DNA from: Sphaerochaeta sp. | GTDB lineage: Bacteria; Spirochaetota; Spirochaetia; Sphaerochaetales; Sphaerochaetaceae | DNA: 33,202 nucleotides | NCBI GenBank assembly: GCA_023228445.1 | Contig: JALOBD010000004.1 | Coordinates: 1 to 33,202, forward strand | Direction: 5' to 3' | In this document: piece by piece, positions 1-6,899 of the stretch | Numbering within the stretch: the first letter of the stretch is position 1 | How the letters are laid out: the number at the start of each line of letters is the position of its first letter | The notes under the pieces: generated by a model | Database searches by the model: none | The model's input: the letters and a program-made list of their open reading frames with translations, nothing else | What the model was told of the DNA's origin: nothing | Translations under genes and position numbers: made by a program

Positions 1-171
1 ATCGACACCGGCATCGTCGAACCGGTGGAGGCGGCCTCCATCATCAGCGCCGCGTACGTCCACCTGATGAAACACCCCAGGATCGATGCCACGCACACCC
101 GTGCCGACTTGGAGGTCGATGAGATACTGCTCAAGCTGGTGAGCGGCCATGTGGCCAAGAAACGACAGTGA
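1..171 (+). CDS. Unidentified protein, C-terminal fragment
   Basis: The first reading frame is open from base 1 to a TGA at 169-171, giving 56 residues that begin IDTGIVEPVEAAS and end HVAKKRQ. The start lies outside the window. The stretch is alpha-helical in character, with high-GC third positions like the arg genes that follow, so it is probably a real gene end. I do not recognise the family. No membrane segment or known motif is visible. It lies on the same strand as argC but about 155 bases upstream, with a separate promoter in between, so it is probably not part of the arg operon. Confidence 0.6.
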   Translation: MDTGIVEPVEAASIISAAYVHLMKHPRIDATHTRADLEVDEILLKLVSGHVAKKRQ

Positions 172-193
172 TGGGAAATACCACTGGTCCCAT
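171..193 (+). terminator. Weak hairpin after the partial gene
   Basis: ATGGGA (171-176) and TCCCAT (188-193) form a 6-bp stem with an 11-base loop immediately after the stop codon of the upstream gene. No T-run follows, so this is at best a weak terminator. Confidence 0.25.
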
Positions 194-245
194 CGAACGG
201 TTTGCAACTGAATAGTCGCTGAGAGAGTCCCCAATATACAGAAAT

Positions 246-263
246 TATGAAATTATATGCATA
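246..263 (+). promoter_or_regulatory. Candidate ARG box 1 (ArgR operator)
   Basis: TATGAAATTATATGCATA matches the 18-bp ARG box consensus TNTGAATWWWWATTCANA at 14 of 16 informative positions by eye. It lies just upstream of the presumed argC -35 region. ArgR regulation is inferred from the match and the downstream genes. No argR gene is in the window. Confidence 0.55.
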
Positions 264-286
264 GATACTAGGCAAAGATAGAAATC

Positions 287-304
287 TCTGTATAATTATA
301 CCAA
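287..304 (+). promoter_or_regulatory. Candidate ARG box 2 overlapping the argC -10 box
   Basis: TCTGTATAATTATACCAA matches the ARG box consensus at 13 of 16 informative positions and contains a perfect 12-bp palindrome (GTATAATTATAC, 290-301). Its centre is 41 bp from that of the first site, about four helical turns, so both would face the same side of the DNA. It covers the -10 box, which suits repression. Confidence 0.45.
291..296 (+). promoter_or_regulatory. argC promoter -10 box
   Basis: A perfect TATAAT lies 31 bases upstream of the argC start codon. The -35 hexamer at the normal distance (about 268-273) is poor, so the promoter may be weak or factor-dependent. The predicted transcript would start near 303 and have a leader of about 24 bases. 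Confidence 0.5.
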
Positions 305-326
305 TCTTATCCAATTGGAGGATAGT

Positions 327-1367
327 ATGATTACAGCAGGGGTCATCGGGGCAACCGGCTATGCCGGCTCCCAGCTCGTCGCCCTTCTCAGCGCCCACCG
401 ACACGTCACCATCGGGTACCTGGCCTCCCACTCCCATGTGGGAAAACACTTTGGGGAGGTCTATCCCTCCCTCGCCCTTCTGTGCAACCTGCCGTTGCAG
501 GAGGAGGACATCGAAGCGGCATCCCAGATTTGTGACGTCCTCTTTCTCGCCCTTCCCCATGGGATGGCGAGCCATAAGGTCACCGAGGAGATCCTCGCCC
601 GCTGTGTGGTCATCGACCTGGGTGCGGACTTCCGCCTCAGCGATTATCGTGTCTACCAGTCGTGGTACCAGAGCGACCACCCCAGCAGCCATTTGCTTGC
701 CCAGAGCGTCTACGGGCTGTGTGAACTCCACCGGCGCGCCATCAGGGCAGCGCAGCTCATCGCAAACCCCGGGTGTTACACCACCTCTTCGATCCTCACC
801 CTCGCCCCACTCTTGGGCAAGGCGTTGGTCGATCCTGCTTCCCTGATCATCGACAGCGCCAGTGGGACCAGCGGTGCGGGGCGCAGCGAGAAGGTCGATT
901 CACTCTTCTGTGAGGTCAACGAAAACTACAAGGCGTACGGGGTCGCTACCCACCGCCACACCCCCGAGATCGAGCAGGAGCTCTCCCGCGAGCACGGCGC
1001 AGCGTTGGTGGTCCAGTTCACCCCCCACCTGGTACCGATGAACCGCGGCATCCTCTCCACCTGCTATGCGAACCTGAAGCCGGGAGTGGGGAGCGATGAG
1101 ATTGAAAGCGCCTATGATGAGTACTACCACGGTGAGCCGTTCATCCGCCTGATGGGCTCCTCCCTGCCCGAGACGCGCTTTGTACGCAACACCAACGTCT
1201 GCGCCATCGGCTGGAGGGTCGACGAGCGGACGCGACGGGTCATCGCGCTCGGGGCGATCGACAACCTGATCAAGGGAGCTGCCGGACAGGCGGTTCAGAA
1301 CATGAACATCCGATTTGGACTTGATGAGACCGCGGGCTTGGCGGTGGCAGTGGCCAGCCCGCTCTAG
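327..1367 (+). CDS. argC: N-acetyl-gamma-glutamyl-phosphate reductase
   Basis: ArgC catalyses the NADPH-dependent reduction of N-acetylglutamyl-5-phosphate to the semialdehyde, third step of arginine synthesis, in the cytoplasm. The 346-residue protein has the N-terminal nucleotide-binding motif GVIGATGYAG (residues 5-14), the active-site cysteine in ANPGCYTT (Cys150), and the conserved HRHTPEIEQ segment (His209/His211). Its length is normal for the family. The frame extends to a TTG at 315, but that TTG overlaps the ribosome-binding site GGAGG (317-321). The ATG at 327, five bases after that site, is the better start. It is the first gene of the argCJBD operon and is followed 13 bases later by argJ. 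Function is near certain from motifs and context. Confidence 0.97.
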   Translation: MITAGVIGATGYAGSQLVALLSAHRHVTIGYLASHSHVGKHFGEVYPSLALLCNLPLQEEDIEAASQICDVLFLALPHGMASHKVTEEILARCVVIDLGADFRLSDYRVYQSWYQSDHPSSHLLAQSVYGLCELHRRAIRAAQLIANPGCYTTSSILTLAPLLGKALVDPASLIIDSASGTSGAGRSEKVDSLFCEVNENYKAYGVATHRHTPEIEQELSREHGAALVVQFTPHLVPMNRGILSTCYANLKPGVGSDEIESAYDEYYHGEPFIRLMGSSLPETRFVRNTNVCAIGWRVDERTRRVIALGAIDNLIKGAAGQAVQNMNIRFGLDETAGLAVAVASPL

Positions 1368-1380
1368 GAGGAGCAGCAGT

Positions 1381-2601
1381 ATGAAGATCATCGATGGCGG
1401 AGTCACCGCCCCAAAAGGTTTTTCGGCCTCAGGGGTCTACTGCGGTATCAAGAAGCGCAAGAAGGACCTTGCGATCATCGCCAGCGACCGACCGTGCACC
1501 GTCGCCGGTTCCTTCACCACCAACGTGGTCAAGGCCGCTCCGGTGGTGTGGGACCAGCATATCGTGGCAAACGAAGCGACGGTACGCGCCCTGGTCGTCA
1601 ACAGTGGCAACGCCAATGCTTGCACCGCTGCCCAAGGTGATGCAGATTGCCAAGCGATGGCCACCCTCACCGCCGATGCACTTGCACTCTCTGCCAATGA
1701 GGTGCTGGTCTGCTCCACCGGCGTCATCGGGGTCCCGCTTCCCATGATTCCCATCGCCGAGGGCATCGAGGCTGCCGCAAAGGTCCTCGATGCATCACGC
1801 CAGGCGTCTCTTGATGCAGCCACCGCAATTCTTACCACCGATACCTTCACCAAGGAGGTGGCCGTCTGTGTTGAGATCGAAGGCACGCAAGTCCACATCG
1901 CCGGGATGGCCAAGGGCAGCGGGATGATCCACCCCAACATGGCCACGATGCTCAGCTTCATCACCACCGACGCAACCATTGAAAAGCCGGTGTTGCAGGC
2001 ACTCTTGGGCACCTCGATCATCGACTCATACCATATGATCAGCGTCGACGGCGACACCTCGACCAACGATACCGTCCTGGTGCTGGCCAATGGGGCCAGC
2101 GGTTCTGCTTCACTCTCTCCCGCGCACCCCCAGTGGGAGGTCTTCAAGAATGCCTTCGACTATGTGCACACCGCGCTGGCCAAGCTCATCGTTCGCGACG
2201 GGGAGGGGGCAGGCAAGTTCCTGGAGGTGACGGTACAAGGGGCCAAGGACAAGCAGGCGGCCCGCACCCTGGCACGCTCCATCATCTCCAGCAGTCTGGT
2301 GAAGACCGCCTTCTTCGGAAGCGACGCCAACTGGGGGCGCATCCTCTGTGCGATGGGCTACAGCGGCGCCTCGTTCAACCCCCGTTCGGTGGACCTCTAC
2401 TTCATGAGTGAGAAGGGGCGTGTGCAGGTGGTGGAGGCGGGTGTGCCACTCGCCTTCGACGAGCGCCTCGCCCGAGCCATCCTCTCCGAGCGTGAGATCG
2501 TGACCCTCGCCGTCCTCAAGGAGGGGGAGGGGCAGGCAACCGCCTGGGGGTGCGACCTCTCCTATGAGTACGTACGGATCAATGGGGAGTACAGAAGCTG
2601 A
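1381..2601 (+). CDS. argJ: Bifunctional glutamate N-acetyltransferase / ornithine acetyltransferase
   Basis: ArgJ moves the acetyl group from N-acetylornithine to glutamate, giving the recycling form of arginine synthesis. Some members also make N-acetylglutamate from acetyl-CoA. The 406-residue product contains the autoproteolysis motif KGSGMIHPNMATML, with cleavage expected before Thr189 to give alpha and beta chains. The glycine-rich NSGNANACT segment lies near residue 75. The frame is open upstream inside argC, but the ATG at 1381 follows an AGGAGGAG ribosome-binding site, and the protein then begins MKIIDGGVTAPKGF as is usual. The sequence alone cannot show whether the acetyl-CoA activity is present. 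The argB start overlaps the stop by one base. Confidence 0.96.
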   Translation: MKIIDGGVTAPKGFSASGVYCGIKKRKKDLAIIASDRPCTVAGSFTTNVVKAAPVVWDQHIVANEATVRALVVNSGNANACTAAQGDADCQAMATLTADALALSANEVLVCSTGVIGVPLPMIPIAEGIEAAAKVLDASRQASLDAATAILTTDTFTKEVAVCVEIEGTQVHIAGMAKGSGMIHPNMATMLSFITTDATIEKPVLQALLGTSIIDSYHMISVDGDTSTNDTVLVLANGASGSASLSPAHPQWEVFKNAFDYVHTALAKLIVRDGEGAGKFLEVTVQGAKDKQAARTLARSIISSSLVKTAFFGSDANWGRILCAMGYSGASFNPRSVDLYFMSEKGRVQVVEAGVPLAFDERLARAILSEREIVTLAVLKEGEGQATAWGCDLSYEYVRINGEYRS

Positions 2602-3494
2602 TGAAACACACCATGCATGAAGAGATAGTGAAGGCCCAGGTCCTCATCGAGGCAATCCCCTACATCCGCCGCTTTGCCGGCAGTACGGTGGTCGTCAAGT
2701 ACGGGGGATCTGCGATGGTCGATGAGAACCTGAAGCGGTCGGTCATCCAGGACATCGCGATGCTCAAGTACATCGGCCTCAAGCCGGTGGTCGTCCACGG
2801 CGGGGGCAAGGAGATCTCCCGACTCCTCGACCGGTTGGGCAAGGAGAGTGTCTTCGTCGATGGGCTGCGCGTCACCGATGCCGAGACCGCCCACGTGGCT
2901 GAGATGGTCCTCTCCGGCTCGATCGCCAAGGCGTTGGTCGACTCGTTGGAGGGGGTTGGTATCAAGGCGGTGGGGATCAGCGGTAAGGATGGGCGTACGC
3001 TGACCTGTTCCAAGAAACTCGATGGATCGGGTCGGGACCTCGGCTATGTGGGCAGCATCGATGAGGTGGACACCACCCTCATCGAGACGTTGCTGGCCAA
3101 CAACTTCGTGCCGGTGGTCAGCCCGGTGGGGGTCGACACCCTGGGCAACACCTACAACATCAACGCCGACTATGCAGCAAGCGCCATCGCCGGGGCCCTT
3201 GCAGCCCAGAAGTTGATCTTCCTCACCGATGTCGAGGGCATCCTCAAGGACAAGGACGACCCCTCGACGATCCTGCGCAGTCTCAGCCGGAGGGAAGCAC
3301 TCGCCTATATCGCTGACGGAACGATCAAGGGGGGGATGATCCCCAAGGTGGAGTGCTGTCTCGATGGCCTTGAGAAGGGGGTGGAGAGCGTCCACGTCCT
3401 CGACGGGCGCCTTCCCCACGCCATCCTGTTGGAGATCTTCACCACCGAGGGAATCGGGACCATGGTCACCGAGAAAGAAGGAGAGCCATCATGA
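2601..3494 (+). CDS. argB: Acetylglutamate kinase
   Basis: ArgB phosphorylates N-acetylglutamate and is usually the arginine-feedback step in organisms that use ArgJ. The 297-residue protein has the amino-acid-kinase N-terminal motif VVKYGGSAM (Lys33), the substrate loop VVVHGGGKEI, and the C-terminal NINADYAASAIAGAL and DGTIKGGMIPKV segments typical of the family. An N-terminal helix precedes the first beta strand (MHEEIVKAQVLIEAIPYIRRF), as in the arginine-sensitive hexameric enzymes, so feedback inhibition by arginine is plausible but inferred. The ATG at 2601 overlaps the argJ TGA by one base and the stop overlaps argD by four bases (ATGA), consistent with translational coupling. Confidence 0.97.
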   Translation: MKHTMHEEIVKAQVLIEAIPYIRRFAGSTVVVKYGGSAMVDENLKRSVIQDIAMLKYIGLKPVVVHGGGKEISRLLDRLGKESVFVDGLRVTDAETAHVAEMVLSGSIAKALVDSLEGVGIKAVGISGKDGRTLTCSKKLDGSGRDLGYVGSIDEVDTTLIETLLANNFVPVVSPVGVDTLGNTYNINADYAASAIAGALAAQKLIFLTDVEGILKDKDDPSTILRSLSRREALAYIADGTIKGGMIPKVECCLDGLEKGVESVHVLDGRLPHAILLEIFTTEGIGTMVTEKEGEPS

Positions 3495-4681
3495 GCATTG
3501 AAGAGGGAAAACACTACCTCTTGGACACCTACGCCCAAGTACCGGTCGTCTTCTGTGGCGGTGAGGGCATGTACCTCACCAGCGAGGATGGGAAACGCTA
3601 TCTGGACTTTGTCGGCGGCATCGCCGTCAACGCGCTCGGGTACAAGGATCCCGGCCTCACCGCAGCCATTGAACAGGTCTTGGAGCAGGGGCTGTTGCAC
3701 TGCTCCAACCTCTACTACAACAGCCAGGCCATCGCGGCTGCAAAGGGAGTGACCGCGCTGGCGCAGATGGATCGGGTCTTCTTCTGCAATAGTGGCGCCG
3801 AGGCCAATGAGGCGGCCCTCAAGCTTGCCCGCAAGTTCGGCAACCTGCACACCCCCAAGAAGAACCAGATCATCTCGATGGTCGACTCCTTCCATGGACG
3901 CACCTACGGCGCCATTACGGCAACCGGGCAAGCCAAGTACCATGCACACTTCGATCCGCTGCCCCAGGGCTTCTCCTATGCACTCTTCAATGACCTACAG
4001 TCCGTCAAGGCGCTGGTGAGCGAAGTGACCTGTGCCATCATCGTCGAGCCGATCCAAGGGGAGGGGGGCATTGTCCCGGCAACGGCAGAGTTCCTCCAAG
4101 GCCTGCGGGACCTCTGTGACGAGCACGACATGCTGCTCATCTATGACGAAGTGCAGACGGGCATGGGGCGCAGTGGAAAGCCCTTCGCCCACCAGGTCTA
4201 CCAGGTGAGGCCCGATGTGTTGACCACCGCCAAGGCGCTGGCCGGAGGGATTCCCGCCGGGGCGATGATGACACGCGGCAAGGCCAATGCAATCTTCAAG
4301 CCGGGAGACCACGCCTCGACCTTCGGTGGCAATGTCCTGGCTGCAGCAGGCATCAACGAGATGGTGCGGCGGCTGAGTGATGAATCCTTTACCGACCACG
4401 TCCAGCAGATGGGATCATATCTTCATGGGAAGCTGGAGCAGCTGGTTGCCCAATTCCCCTCCCTCTGTACGGCAGTGCGCGGTATGGGCCTGATCCAGGG
4501 CGTGGTCCTCTCCATCCCCCCGCGCACGGTCGTCGAAGCGTGTTTTGCCAAGGGCCTGCTGGTCCTCAGTGCAGGATCTGATGTCTTGCGCTTCGTGCCA
4601 CCCCTGGTGGTGGAAACAGTGGAGATCGATACAGCGGTGGCCACGGTACGTGAGGTGTTGGAGACGCTTCAGGCAGAGTAG
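3491..4681 (+). CDS. argD: Acetylornithine aminotransferase
   Basis: This is a class III PLP-dependent aminotransferase that converts N-acetylglutamate semialdehyde and glutamate to N-acetylornithine and 2-oxoglutarate. Of its 396 residues, NSGAEANEAALKLAR (from about 100) is the phosphate-binding region, IYDEVQTGMGRSG (Asp219) contacts the pyridine ring, and Lys248 in TTAKALAGG is the Schiff-base lysine. Length is typical. The start overlaps argB by four bases. In many bacteria ArgD also serves lysine synthesis (DapC). It is the last operon gene, and no argF, argG or argH is in the window, so the lower pathway must be encoded elsewhere. Confidence 0.96.
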   Translation: MSIEEGKHYLLDTYAQVPVVFCGGEGMYLTSEDGKRYLDFVGGIAVNALGYKDPGLTAAIEQVLEQGLLHCSNLYYNSQAIAAAKGVTALAQMDRVFFCNSGAEANEAALKLARKFGNLHTPKKNQIISMVDSFHGRTYGAITATGQAKYHAHFDPLPQGFSYALFNDLQSVKALVSEVTCAIIVEPIQGEGGIVPATAEFLQGLRDLCDEHDMLLIYDEVQTGMGRSGKPFAHQVYQVRPDVLTTAKALAGGIPAGAMMTRGKANAIFKPGDHASTFGGNVLAAAGINEMVRRLSDESFTDHVQQMGSYLHGKLEQLVAQFPSLCTAVRGMGLIQGVVLSIPPRTVVEACFAKGLLVLSAGSDVLRFVPPLVVETVEIDTAVATVREVLETLQAE

Positions 4682-4716
4682 TAGAAACGAGAGGCCTCTT
4701 TGCCCCATCGACGATC

Positions 4717-4751
4717 GAAGCACATCGCACAGATAATCTGCGATGTGCTTC
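4717..4751. terminator. Perfect 13-bp hairpin between convergent operons
   Basis: Bases 4717-4729 and 4739-4751 are perfect reverse complements (stem starts GAAGCACATCGCA) around a 9-base loop. The hairpin sits 35 bases after the argD stop and 33 bases beyond the stop of the opposing gene. No strong T-run follows on either side, so it may act as a bidirectional transcript end or a 3'-end stabiliser rather than a textbook intrinsic terminator. Confidence 0.7.
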
Positions 4752-4783
4752 TTCTGGTGTGACAGGCCCTGCTCTTGCCGCTC

Positions 4784-5536
4784 CTACACGACCTGGTTGC
4801 CTAGCCTTCCCAACCCCTCGATGACGATTTCCACCGTGTTCCCCCGCTCCATCGCTCCGATACCTCCCGGCGTTCCGGTGAGGATGATGTCGCCGGGCAG
4901 GAGGGTCATCACCGCCGAGAGGTAGCTGACCAGGTGGGGGACAGGGAAGATGAGGTGGCGGGTGTTGGAGGATTGTCTGAGTTCTCCATTGACCCGGCTC
5001 TCGATGGCAAGGTTCGACGGATCGACCTCATCACTGATGAACGGCCCGTAGGGGCAGAAGGTATCAAAGCCCTTGGCAACCGTCCACTGCCCCGTCTTGG
5101 GCTGTAGGTCGCGCGCCGTCACATCGTTGGCACAGCTGTAGCCGAGGATGTACGAATGCGCCTCCTCGATGGGGACAAAGCGCGCCTGCTTCTTGATGAC
5201 CACTGCCAGCTCAGCCTCGTAGTCGAGTCGGGTGCACATCTGCGGTTTGACGATGTCCTCCCCTGGCCCAAGGATTGAGGTGGAGGGCTTGAGAAAGACC
5301 ACCGGATCCTCGGGTATGGGGAGGTCCAGCTCCTCGGCGTGGTCACGGTAGTTCAGCCCGATGCAGATTGCCTTGGAGAAGGGGGTGGGAGCCAGCAGGC
5401 GCGCTTTCTCGAGGGGAATCGTTTCGTCGGTGATCTGGAACGCTTCAAATGGGGTCCTGTCGATGAGGCGGATCATCTCATCCTCAAGGATGCCGTACCG
5501 AATGGTGTTGTCGGTGGTCAAACGTACGTATTTCAT
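4784..5536 (-). CDS. Fumarylacetoacetate hydrolase family protein
   Basis: This 250-residue protein belongs to the FAH superfamily, whose members hydrolyse, isomerise or decarboxylate 2-keto acids and acylpyruvates using a divalent metal. The metal ligands are visible: Glu107 and Glu109 in LDYEAELAVVI, and Asp138 in GYSCANDVTARDLQ. GLNYRDHAEE (His66) and the C-terminal PGDIILTGTPGGIG are also family hallmarks. Its closest described types are HpaG-like isomerases, acylpyruvases and oxaloacetate decarboxylase/tautomerase, and sequence alone cannot choose between them. The ribosome-binding site is poor (GATGGG next to the ATG). It lies 20 bases downstream of the M20-type hydrolase and probably shares its transcript. 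Confidence 0.88.
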   Translation of the reverse strand: MKYVRLTTDNTIRYGILEDEMIRLIDRTPFEAFQITDETIPLEKARLLAPTPFSKAICIGLNYRDHAEELDLPIPEDPVVFLKPSTSILGPGEDIVKPQMCTRLDYEAELAVVIKKQARFVPIEEAHSYILGYSCANDVTARDLQPKTGQWTVAKGFDTFCPYGPFISDEVDPSNLAIESRVNGELRQSSNTRHLIFPVPHLVSYLSAVMTLLPGDIILTGTPGGIGAMERGNTVEIVIEGLGRLGNQVV

Positions 5537-5556
5537 GGGCCCATCATAGCAGATGA

Positions 5557-6744
5557 TCAGGGATTTGACAGCAGGGTTTCGATCAAAGCGAGGTACCCGG
5601 TAAACGCGGCCTCCACCTCTTCGATTCTGACGTACTCATCGACGGTATGGGCCATCTCCTCGTCCCCCGGTCCAAAGCCGATGGTGGGGATGCCAAGCAA
5701 GCCGGCATAGCAGCTGCCGTTGGTACAGAAGCGGTAGTGGGAGAGCTCGGCGGCGATGGAGACCGATCGCAGTGCCGCCAGACCCTCCTTGACCACCGGA
5801 TGCTCGTCATCCAAGAGCCAGGCATCGAAGAAGCGTGCTGCCTCGATGGTTCTTCCCGTATAGCAGGTGATGGTCCCCTCACTATAGCGAAGCGAAGCAT
5901 CGATTGAGCAGTGGTCATCGAGGACCCGCTGGATCGGGGCGAGTACCGACTGCCGGCTCTCGTCGACGAGGAGGCGGCGGTCGAAGGTGACGGTACAGCG
6001 GTCGGGGATGACCGATCGACCGGGGTAGGGGCTGCTCTTGATGTCGGTGGCAACGAGAATACCTGCTCCCAAGATCGGGTGGGTGGGGTGGGGTAGGCGA
6101 AGGATTTCAGGCAGGAGGGTGAGCATCGCCTCGATGGCGTTGACCCCGGCGTGCGGGCTGCTGGAGTGACAGCTCTTGCCGTACGTAGCAAGGCTGATCT
6201 CTGCCCTGCCGCGTTGTCCGCGCTTGAGGTTGAGCTCGGAGGCTTCACCGATGATGACCACATCGGGGGCGATGCGTTCTGCGATCAGCTTTGCAGCATA
6301 CCCTTCAAAGCACTCCTCACAGACAGTACAGGCAACGTGCAGCGAACCGGCGAAGTTGCCTCCGCTCTTCCGCTTGAAGTGTGCGCCCGCCTCGATCATG
6401 GCAGCTGCCGCCCCCTTCATGTCTCCAGCGCCCCGACCATAGATTCTTCCGTCATGGATCTCAGCCCCAAAGGGGTCGACGGTCCATGCCTCGCTGTTCT
6501 CTACCGCGACGGTGTCGATGTGGCAGTCGAGGAGGATGCTCGCCCCCTCACGGTTTCCAAGGATTGAGCCGGTGACACTGCCCAGCTCATCGGTGTGGAC
6601 ACGGTCGTAGCCGAGGCTCTCCATCTGGCGCATGATGAAGGTGACGATTGCAGCCTCTTGGCCCGAGAGGCTGGGAATCCTGATCAAATCTTGAACAAGG
6701 GTGGTGAGGGAGTGTCCGGTAGTCATGCGTTCATGGTAGGACAT
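5557..6744 (-). CDS. M20-family metallohydrolase, YgeY-like
   Basis: This 395-residue protein is a zinc-dependent amidohydrolase of the M20/ArgE/DapE type. Visible metal and catalytic residues are His75 and Asp77 (DCHIDT), Asp108 (GAGDMKG), the Glu pair 143-144 (VCEECFEG), Glu167 (GEAS), and a C-terminal His in EMAHTVDEYV. The pattern resembles the YgeY subfamily, found in some bacteria beside selenium-dependent purine or carbamoyl metabolism, but no such genes are seen here. N-acetylornithine deacetylase is an alternative. The nearby argJ makes that step redundant. Neither the ATG at 6744 nor the in-frame ATG seven codons later has a good ribosome-binding site, so the start is uncertain. Confidence 0.85.
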   Translation of the reverse strand: MSYHERMTTGHSLTTLVQDLIRIPSLSGQEAAIVTFIMRQMESLGYDRVHTDELGSVTGSILGNREGASILLDCHIDTVAVENSEAWTVDPFGAEIHDGRIYGRGAGDMKGAAAAMIEAGAHFKRKSGGNFAGSLHVACTVCEECFEGYAAKLIAERIAPDVVIIGEASELNLKRGQRGRAEISLATYGKSCHSSSPHAGVNAIEAMLTLLPEILRLPHPTHPILGAGILVATDIKSSPYPGRSVIPDRCTVTFDRRLLVDESRQSVLAPIQRVLDDHCSIDASLRYSEGTITCYTGRTIEAARFFDAWLLDDEHPVVKEGLAALRSVSIAAELSHYRFCTNGSCYAGLLGIPTIGFGPGDEEMAHTVDEYVRIEEVEAAFTGYLALIETLLSNP

Positions 6745-6899
6745 CGAGGCAACAAGTCAAGCATCTCTTGACCGATTGCCCCCGCTCTGCTCAACGATGG
6801 AAGAGATCTCAGGTTTTCTTGGACCATGGGGTGAGCTTCCCCGCCATCGAGGGGCCAAGTGGCGAGCCGTTGGAGTTCTCTCTAGCAGAGTACCACCGG

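Noticed and set aside
315..326. TTG at 315 as argC start
   Set aside because: It overlaps the GGAGG ribosome-binding site that serves the ATG at 327, and the shorter protein has the normal family N-terminus.
2562..3419. Antisense frame of 285 codons across argB
   Set aside because: ArgB is unambiguous. The opposite frame is open because of GC-rich third positions.
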